From Tenrec ecaudatus (taxonomy: Eukaryota > Chordata > Mammalia > Afrosoricida > Tenrecidae), in assembly GCF_050624435.1 (NCBI RefSeq), contig NC_134541.1, forward strand, positions 13,096,995-13,160,994: a stretch of DNA of 64,000 nucleotides. The letters run 5' to 3'. The notes beneath the pieces were generated by a model. The model saw only the letters and a list, made by a program, of their open reading frames with translations, ran no database searches and was not told the DNA's origin. Position 1 is the stretch's first letter. Every line of letters starts with the position of its first letter. The position numbers were made by a program, and so were the translations under genes. This document shows, one piece after another, positions 57,439 to 64,000 of this stretch.

Positions 57439-58386
57439 CTGTGGGAAAGAACAAGTCGCCGTCAGAGCAGCCCGCCGCTGGGAAAGTCTAATTCGGAGAA
57501 ACACCTGACTCTGAGAAATGGCCTTCAATTTTTGGGGTTTTTTTTTTTGTTTTCTTGGAGGACATTTTCAACTGGAAAACACCCAATGATAAGAAGGAAG
57601 TCAAGGAAATCAACCACTTTTACAAAAACCCAAGCGCGATGGGGTATGCTGACCTGAGACGCATTCTTTTCACTCAGAAGGGAATGAGAGTAGTGGACAC
57701 ACAGGAAAAGGTCAGTGCTTTGGTTTGGTGACAAGAACACTGAAGAAACCTAAAACGGGGACCCCTGCTCTCCAGCCCCCAACCACTGTATCTGTGGCTG
57801 CCACTGGCTAAGGGCTTGCTGTCAGCCCGGCACTGAGCTCGGGGCACTGAGCTCGGGACGTGTACGTGCAGCTCACTGAACCCCAGCACTCTTTGGAGCT
57901 TTCCCTGCCATCGCCTCCTTTGACTACCGCCCACCCCCTTCATGGGGGACAACTTGGCTGGGCTGATTCTCAATGGTTGGACAGTTAATGTGGTGATAAA
58001 AGTCAACAGGTACGTAATGATACAGAACCCCCCCCACCCCCATTACCTGATCTGAAGCAGTCAGCCCACCAGCAGTACCAGGGTTAACTAAGTTCCGGGG
58101 GGGGGGGTTTCACTCTTACATTACAAGAGCAAAGGAGAGTGAGGGGAGTGGTTGAGAGGGACCTCAGTACCACCAAAAGAGAAGGGCCAGGAGCAGATCC
58201 TGGGGTCCCTGTGCTGAGAACCTCCTAGACTTGGGCCTGTTTGGGTGGGGTGCATGGAGGTTGTCACCAAGACACAATGGAGCTCTTCAAGAGTTGCTGG
58301 GCTCATAGATGCTGAAAAACAAAACCTTTCCATTTAAACTGGAGGGGGGAGGAGAGGGAGAGAGACAGACAAACACACAGACACAG

Positions 58387-58408
58387 ACACACACACACAC
58401 ACACACAC
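58387..58408. repeat. (CA)n microsatellite
   Basis: About eleven CA units after an ACAGACAC lead. Confidence 0.9.
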
Positions 58409-58489
58409 CTCTCACATGTTCAACTCACACAGTTCTTTTTAGCTTTACCAGTTACAAAGTTGAAACCTGTATCAACTGGGAGGACTAAA

Positions 58490-58592
58490 TATCTAGTCTT
58501 TACATTGCCGACCCATCTCTCCCTGGGGGTCTGAGCTGCCAAGCTTGCTGTTGGCAGCCCAACACTTAACCCATGGCACCACCAGGGCGCCT
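58490..58592 (-). repeat. AfroSINE 3' fragment
   Basis: GTTGGCAGCCCAACACTTAA and CCATGGCACCACCAGGGCGC. Confidence 0.65.
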
Positions 58593-59291
58593 TCCTAGCA
58601 CCCCAGTGACCTTGAAACAAAGTCCGAATGACCGGGCATGTGTATGTGCATCTGTCTGAGGCACACGTGCTGTCAAGTAGACTTGGGGAAAACAAAAACA
58701 AGACAGGACACAGCAGGAAGGGATTACAGGTTCTCTGTGGTAGGCAGGGTGTGTCTGCAGGCGCGGCTAATGGGCTTCCAATTTGCTAGGCCTGAAGTAG
58801 TCATTATGACAACAATCTCAAAACACAGATATGTAAATTTTAATAATTCCATCATACTTAATGGCCCATAAAATATATGTGCCAAATGATGCTAATTGTC
58901 CCCTCTCATGTATGTCAACAGTGATTCATGGTTGTTTCTTGGGAAGGTGAAGGTCAGCGAGAGTTACATGGAAGGAAACTGCTGATTCCAAGCTCCCGAG
59001 GAGCCCGGAATGCCAGCATGGATTCCAGACCACCTGGGGCCCGGCTGTCATCAGTGACCCAGAAGGGATAGCGTGTGGGCAGATGTGTTCCCAATCGAAA
59101 GGCATTCATTCACTACCTGGCAGGAATTCAATGTTAATGTTAAATACACACAGTCATTTCTTTGAACTCTATTACATTTGTATTCTTTAAACATCTACTA
59201 GGTATCACACAAAAACAGAAAGAAATAAAATGCTTTTTACTTAAAAAAAATCCCCCAACAATAAACCAACATCAAAAATAAATAAATAAAG

Positions 59292-59477
59292 CAACATCAA
59301 ACTCATTGCCATCAAGTGGATGCGGACTCACAACAACACTATGACAGGGTCCAACTGCCCCTTTGAAATTCCGAGACCGTAACCCCTCCCAGGGTAGAAA
59401 GCTTCATCTTTCTTGCATGGTGGTTTCAAAGTGCTGACTTTGCAGGTAGCATAACCACTATTCCCACCAGGGGTCCT
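59292..59477 (-). repeat. AfroSINE
   Basis: CATCAAACTCATTGCCATCA, TCCAACTGCCCCTTTGAAAT, GGTAGAAAGCTTCATCTTTC and CCACCAGGGGTCC. Confidence 0.88.
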
Positions 59478-59578
59478 TACCGTGCCCCTCCTGCTCTCCT
59501 TAGAACCTGCAGGTACTAGACACCTGAAAGGCGGACCCTGGCCCGGCCTGCTGCTCAGAAGGCAGGAAGTCCTCCACT

Positions 59579-59735
59579 GGGGGGCGGGGTGGGGGTGGGG
59601 GAGGTGGTGGGAAGAGTGCGGAACTGGTTGGCTGCAGTCACTTATAGGAAACAAAGGGTTGTGTCAATGGTGCACCGGGAAACCCACTTGCTCTGTAAAC
59701 TTTCAGCCAAACCACAACAAAACGTTCTAAAAAAG
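59579..59735 (+). repeat. Retroelement 3' end, AAACTTTCAGCCAAA family
   Basis: G-rich start, then CACTTGCTCTGTAAACTTTC and AGCCAAACCACAACAAAAC, in line with 42080-42296. Confidence 0.45.
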
Positions 59736-59893
59736 GAAGAAAAAGATAGGCATCTCCACTGTGCTAATGCATGCTGATCTATGCAGAGAAAGCGGAACTA
59801 GCAGCTCATAAAGTGCCAAGAATCTGAGGCGGTGAAACAGGACAGAATCTGCCTGATGTTAGCATGTCTCTAGAGACTGCAGGGGGATGGGGG

Positions 59894-60093
59894 CACAAAC
59901 TTACCGCCACTGGGTTGATTCTGACTCAGAGAGTGACCACCACAGGGCAGAGCAGAACGGCCACTGCCCCTGTGAGTTTCTGAGGCTGACAATGCAAAGC
60001 AGAAGAAAGGCGCCTTATCGGAGAGGTTGGTGGGTTCAAAGTGCTGACCTTGTAGTAAGCCAACTCGTAAGCCACTGTGCTACCAGGGCTCCG
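59894..60093 (-). repeat. AfroSINE, full-length
   Basis: TTACCGCCACTGGGTTGATT, GGGCAGAGCAGAACGGCC, AAAGTGCTGACCTTGTAG and TGTGCTACCAGGGCTCC. Confidence 0.9.
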
Positions 60094-60179
60094 CAAGGAT
60101 ACGGCAGTCAAAGATGCTAGGAACTTGTGTGTGGTCACACAGGTAGACATGCTCACTCACCACCAGAGAAATGCCCATG

Positions 60180-60310
60180 GATTGCAGAGAGTCTAACTCT
60201 TTACAGAAGTAGAAAGTCTCATCTTTCCTCCCTCAGAGTGAACAGCTGGTGATTTGAACTGCTGACCTTGCACTTAGCAGCCCAATGTGTAACCCACTAG
60301 ACCACCAGGT
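60180..60310 (-). repeat. AfroSINE, 3' two-thirds
   Basis: CTTTACAGAAGTAGAAAGTC, TGAACTGCTGACCTTGCAC and CACTAGACCACCAGG. Close behind the copy at 59894-60093, in the same orientation. Confidence 0.85.
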
Positions 60311-60316
60311 ATGTAA

Positions 60317-60399
60317 TTAGGAGGGAGCTCCCAAAAGTTCATGGAAAAACTTCTACAGTCTTCGTTTTCCCATGACTTTCTGCAAACCCCTCCTATGTA
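60317..60399. mobile_element. Mariner-like MITE with TA target duplication
   Basis: An inverted-repeat element: GGAGGGAGCTCCCAAAAGTT on the left mirrors AGTCATGGG...CCCCTCC on the right. TA stands directly outside both ends, the Tc1/mariner target signature. About 80 bp, non-coding. Confidence 0.65.
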
Positions 60400-60539
60400 T
60401 TTTGGAAGGCACATGTGAGCGTAGCTGTGCATGTCTCTGTAGGGATATGTACGTGCATATTAAGACGCAATGCATATACAAATTCATATTTATACATAAA
60501 ATAAACCTCAAAGGGGGCACAGTTAGAGAAACTACCTAG

Positions 60540-61185
60540 ACATAAATAGCTCACAGGACTGGTTCACTAGGTTAGAAAGCTTGGCTCATAGTCTCTTAAG
60601 GCAATGTGGTCAACTGGCATAACACGGTGCATGTAGACACTGTCTTCCCTTCAGGCTTAGGGGGCCTGCAAAGCCTCTGAACAGCTATCTAAGATACAAC
60701 TACTGATCTCTACTTGTCTGAGACAAAAGAAAGAAACTAAAGATTCAAAGAAGAAACTAGTCCCTAAAACTACAGTCTACAGGACCATAGCCTCACCTAG
60801 CCTGAGACCACAATACCAATAAGGCGCCCGATTGCCACGAACGACCACTCTGACACAGTAGGAGGTCCTGGACAGAAGGAGATTAAAACGTAGAACAAAA
60901 CTCAAATTCCTAAAACAAAAAGGCCAGACTGACTGGCCCGATGGAGACTTGAGGAACCCCAGAGACCATCACCCTACAGTCCCCTTCAGACATGGAACTC
61001 AAGTCCCTCCCAGTGGTCACCTTCCATCAGCAAACGACATCACCCATGTGTACCAACCACAAGGCGCTCAGGGAGAAGATGTTTTGGAAATGATGATGGC
61101 AACAAATGTACAAATAGGCTTGATACATCTGATGTCTGGAATGTTGTAAGAGCCCCCGATAAAATGATTTTTTAAAAAATCTTCC
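60540..61185 (+). repeat. LINE-type 3' region ending AGAGCCCCCGATAAAATG
   Basis: A longer 3' part of the family at 42297-43088. It contains GCTATCTAAGATACAACTAC, CTGGCCCGATGGAGACTTGA, ATGATGGCAACAAATGTACA and the AATAAA-like tail followed by T/A-rich sequence. No open frame. Confidence 0.6.
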
Positions 61186-61195
61186 ACTACATGAA

Positions 61196-61395
61196 GCCAA
61201 AAGGTCAACATTCACCCACCACGAAGACGAGGAGGTGGGAGGGGCAGGGAAGTCAGACGAATGGAGATCGTGAGAATACTGACACACGGAAATATGTAAC
61301 CAGTGTCACGGAGCAAGCTGTATAAAAACTGCTCAATGGGAATCTAATGGGCTATGTAAACTCTCATGTCAACACAGACTATTAAAAAAAAAAGT
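61196..61395 (+). repeat. Retroelement 3' end, AAACTCTCATGTCAACA family
   Basis: GTCAACATTCACCCACCACG, CCAGTGTCACGGAGCAAGC and an A11 tail. Confidence 0.55.
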
Positions 61396-62705
61396 ATCAC
61401 CAAAGATCAAGTTCTTGGCAGGATTAAAATTATAAAAACATTGTATTGTGGCCTTTGGAGCAAGCTAATCTTAAATGCTCCACACCCTGAAGAGTTACTT
61501 TGAAAGTTTTAATGCTTTTCATCCTCCTCTGAAAAAAGTGATTACAAAGCCAAAATGTGTTCTGGGCCTGTCTTTTACATGCTCTGGTGTCTCAAGCTGA
61601 CAGCAACACCCAAACGCTTGTGCGCGCCTTGATACTGGAGGAAGAGAGCAGATGCCAGAGTTCTTCCTCGAGGCTTCTCGTCTTTCTGTAGAGTCTGGTA
61701 AGATCTCAAACGGGGGTAAAACAAAAGAAATCCATGATTGCTAAGCTAATCCCTCAAGAACAGAATTCAAAGACATTTACAGGGTAAAGAATTACCATGG
61801 TGGATGATGTGGGAATTATCAATTTCTGGTCTGTGCATTTTTTCTGTAATTATTAAAAGTTTTGGTATTTTTTGTTCTTTATTTTTTTTCCCAATCTGCA
61901 AAGGACAAGGATGGGCCCAAGGGTCTCAAATAAAACGCTCTTTGACCACTTGAGTAACATCTGAACTGTAAGTGATGTGAAAAAAGTTACCCTTTTCCTC
62001 AGCAGAGTCTTTGTAGGCGTGAGCAGAGTAGTCGACACAAGCCCACCATTCGTTCATACTTCTGAGAAGATCTTACCTAATGAGGAACATGACTTCCGCG
62101 TCAATAAAGAGGGCCAAAGTCGTGACAGTGCCAACTTAAGGCTTGGGTCAAAGGCCAACAGGGTTTCTTCCTGAGTCGGCTGCTTCACAGTGCAGGTGCA
62201 ATTTCAATGACATTTTTTCCACAGAAACAACTGCCTGCTGACTACTGCATGCACGTTCTCGTCACTGGTCTCAATGACTCAATCACTTAGATCCCAGGCT
62301 CTGATCTGCCACCCAACCCGTGTGTCAATCGACCTCTTGGGCCTAAGCATCTTCTCCATGAAAGGAGGAGACTGCACTGGATCAGATTTCAAGTTTCAAA
62401 GAACCCATCATTTGTTTTTTTAATCAAATGCTTAAATGACAGATGACACACAGCAAAACTTGTGACCATGGCTGATGGTAATGACAGAACAAGAGGAAAA
62501 CATGGGAGCCTCAGTGAATCAATAGCCAAAAATGCCACTCTGGTTGAACCCTCACCTCCTACCACTCCCATCACTTATACACACACACACACACTTTCTT
62601 GAAGCACAGAATGAAATCCACTGAACTAGAAGCTCAAAGGTCCCTCCAAGCCAAACATTATCCAGTTCTTTCCTTCAGAAGGTGTCTAACATATGACTTC
62701 AAGGG

Positions 62706-62890
62706 TACTTCATGACATAACAGTGAAATGCTTGGCTGCCAACTGCGAGGTGGGCAGTTTGAACCCACTAGGGGCTGTGTGGCAGAATAGAACTGGCCAT
62801 TTGCTCCCGCTAAGAGTGCAGCCGTGGAAAACCCGTGGGGGGCAGTTCTACTCTGTCATTTAAGGTTGCTCTGAGTCTGAATCAACAGAA
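62706..62890 (+). repeat. AfroSINE
   Basis: AGTGAAATGCTTGGCTGCCA, GGTGGGCAGTTTGAACCC, GGGGGCAGTTCTACTCTGTC and TCTGAATCAACAG. Confidence 0.85.
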
Positions 62891-63037
62891 TGATCGGTGT
62901 AAGGGACAAAGGGCACCCTGTTAGGAAACGATCATTTTCCCTCAGAGTTTCAAGTGGGAAACCCATGAGAGGCGGACTCCTCAACGTCACAGAGCTGGGA
63001 GCCTTGGCCACAGGCTGGGGTGAAGAAGTGCATTCAC

Positions 63038-63216
63038 CTAGGACCAGGAGGCTGAAGAAAATGGTCATGCCACTGGACTGCTCTTCCTGCTGCGCCTGCT
63101 CCCCAGTCTGCACCGGGAGGATGGGCTTGGCAGGGGTCGGCAGCACCAGTTTCGTCGTGATGACCAGGGTGGTGTGGAGGGTGGCATTGAGACTCTCGTG
63201 AGTTGTGTTGGGGAAC
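63038..63216 (-). CDS. SLC9A8: SLC9A8 exon 2
   Basis: 179 nt, residues about 10-70. It completes Arg, then FPNTTHESLNATLHTTLVI, TTKLVLPTPAKPILPVQTGE and QAQQEEQSSGMTIFFSLLVL with one base of Ala. It encodes the N-terminal lumenal/extracellular segment with NTT and NAT sequons and the start of the first core helix. Acceptor after CTTCCCAACAG; donor GTGAAT. The start codon is not here: 29 coding nt remain in exon 1, outside the window. Confidence 0.96.
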
Positions 63217-64000
63217 CTGTTGGGAAGACGTAAAAAAGCAGCAGCATTAGAATTAGGCTGAAGAAAAAGGGCCCAGAAGCAAGCATGTGTGCGTGTGCAT
63301 GCGCACGTGCGTGCGCGCGGACGTTCTCGCGTCACAGCAGGAAGTCCCGGCAAAGAGCTTTATGGGAGGTCAACACATCCTGAACCCAACAGGCAGGTCA
63401 GAAAGACACGGGCATGAGACAATCCCTGCTGACCACAGTATGCCAATGGCTACAGTGCTTTTCCGATGGCCACCAGTGAGCGCCAACGCAAGGGGACCAG
63501 GGTCTTTGTGAAAACAAAATGCTGCCTTCTCTCTGCCACCTGTGGTGAACCCAAGGGGGTCGAACTGAAGTCTCACCACCTTCTACTTTCCACCATTACT
63601 GCCTGCCTCTATTTCTCCAGGTCAGTCTTCGTCCTGGATTATGTTCACCAGTGGAAGAGATCTGAAATATCCTCACCTCTCCTGACTACATCCTTCAGTG
63701 TTCTGAAGCCGCTAGGGTCACCTGTCTAGTTCCCAACCACCTCTCACCCCTCCCCACCATTTATCCACCCAGAGCTCTTGCCTCCCTGTGTGGGGATGGC
63801 AAGGTACTGAGGTCATAGAAACTGGGATGATCGCGCCGAGCATGTACTGAACACTTGCTTTGTTCCAGGGATTTGCTAGCAGGTAGCACCCAACCAGTTG
63901 TCAGTTAAGTCTGTCCCACCGCATGGTACGCCCATGTGTGTCAGAACAGGCCCGCTCCACTGGATTTTCTTGGGTGGTTTTCAGGAAACACACCTACTAG
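63217..64000 (-). other. SLC9A8 intron 1 (partial)
   Basis: Upstream of exon 2, running off the right edge. A GTGCGCGTGC-type alternating run lies near 63288-63320, and a MIR-like fragment (GCATGTACTGAACACTTGCT) near 63839. There is no CpG-rich promoter or exon 1 in the window. Confidence 0.75.

Larger units (their letters stand above)
57439..63037 (-). other. SLC9A8 intron 2
   Basis: GT-AG intron of 5.6 kb. It contains AfroSINEs, a G11 run at 58097-58107, a CA microsatellite, a MITE, and LINE-type 3' ends at 60540-61395. The stretches 57500-58480, 58600-59280 and 61400-62700 are unassigned. Confidence 0.7.
8525..64000 (-). other. SLC9A8: SLC9A8 gene (NHE8), exons 2-16 and 3' UTR
   Basis: SLC9A8 encodes sodium/hydrogen exchanger 8, a multi-pass membrane antiporter of the Golgi, endosomes and epithelial apical membrane that swaps Na+ (or K+) for H+. 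Fifteen coding exons are placed on the - strand. Phases agree at every junction, and the coding sum plus 29 missing nt equals 581 codons. Thirteen of the fourteen introns complete in the window end in AG. Of those, twelve start with GT and intron 14 starts with GC. Intron 9 is AT-AC with U12 signals. Family landmarks are intact: LLLLPPIIFESG (exon 5), SAVDPVA and the ND motif in FGESILND (exon 8), GLRGAIPYALS (exons 13/14 junction), and the acidic EDDEQELL tail (exon 16). No frameshift or in-frame stop is present, so the gene looks functional. Exon 1 and the promoter lie beyond the right edge. Confidence 0.95.

Noticed and set aside
62856-63353. 165-codon open frame taken as a complete N-terminal exon
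   Set aside because: Only 63038-63216 matches NHE8. The Met-containing upstream part is intron 1 read-through before the AG acceptor, and the downstream part runs past the GTGAAT donor.
1-64000. CRISPR arrays, operons, prophage or other prokaryotic systems
   Set aside because: The DNA is clearly mammalian (spliced genes, SINEs, LINEs). The tandem repeats present are microsatellite or small duplications without spacer structure.

Overview
This window is mammalian chromosomal DNA. It holds the end of one gene and nearly all of a second, arranged tail to tail. The left edge (+ strand) carries the last 63 codons and the 3' UTR of SPATA2. From about 8.5 kb to the right edge, the - strand carries SLC9A8, the Na+/H+ exchanger NHE8. 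Fifteen coding exons (exons 2-16) can be placed to the base, and every intron phase closes. They give 1,717 coding nt including the stop. Adding the 29 nt missing from exon 1 (beyond the right edge) gives exactly 581 codons, the length I recall for human NHE8. The SPATA2/SLC9A8 convergent order is the one I know from human chromosome 20q13.

Organism: the most common repeat is the tRNA-derived AfroSINE (about 30 recognisable copies or fragments, both orientations), which is restricted to Afrotheria. Several retroelement 3' ends terminate in a G-rich tract followed by a tail like GAGCCCCTAATAAAATG, which I associate from memory with tenrec (Echinops-type) sequence. An afrotherian, most likely a tenrec, is the best reading; the species is inferred, not proven.

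Layout: 1-193 SPATA2 coding end; 194 to about 2385 its 3' UTR, carrying an AfroSINE and two poly(A) signals; about 2.4-8.5 kb intergenic with SINE and LINE remnants; 8.5-11.2 kb SLC9A8 3' UTR; 11.2-63.2 kb SLC9A8 exons 16 to 2; then part of intron 1. Introns hold AfroSINE, MIR, L1 and RTE remnants, an LTR-like segment, two mariner-like MITEs, microsatellites, and a 1.06-kb GTGA-type array.

No new gene system was found. The most notable signals are in splicing: intron 9 of SLC9A8 is a textbook U12-type AT-AC intron, and intron 14 begins with GC instead of GT, directly followed by strong G-runs. Also worth a look are two diverged direct repeats flanking the frame-shifting exon 9, the GTGA array that creates false 300-codon ORFs, and two clear nested retroelement insertions with target-site duplications.
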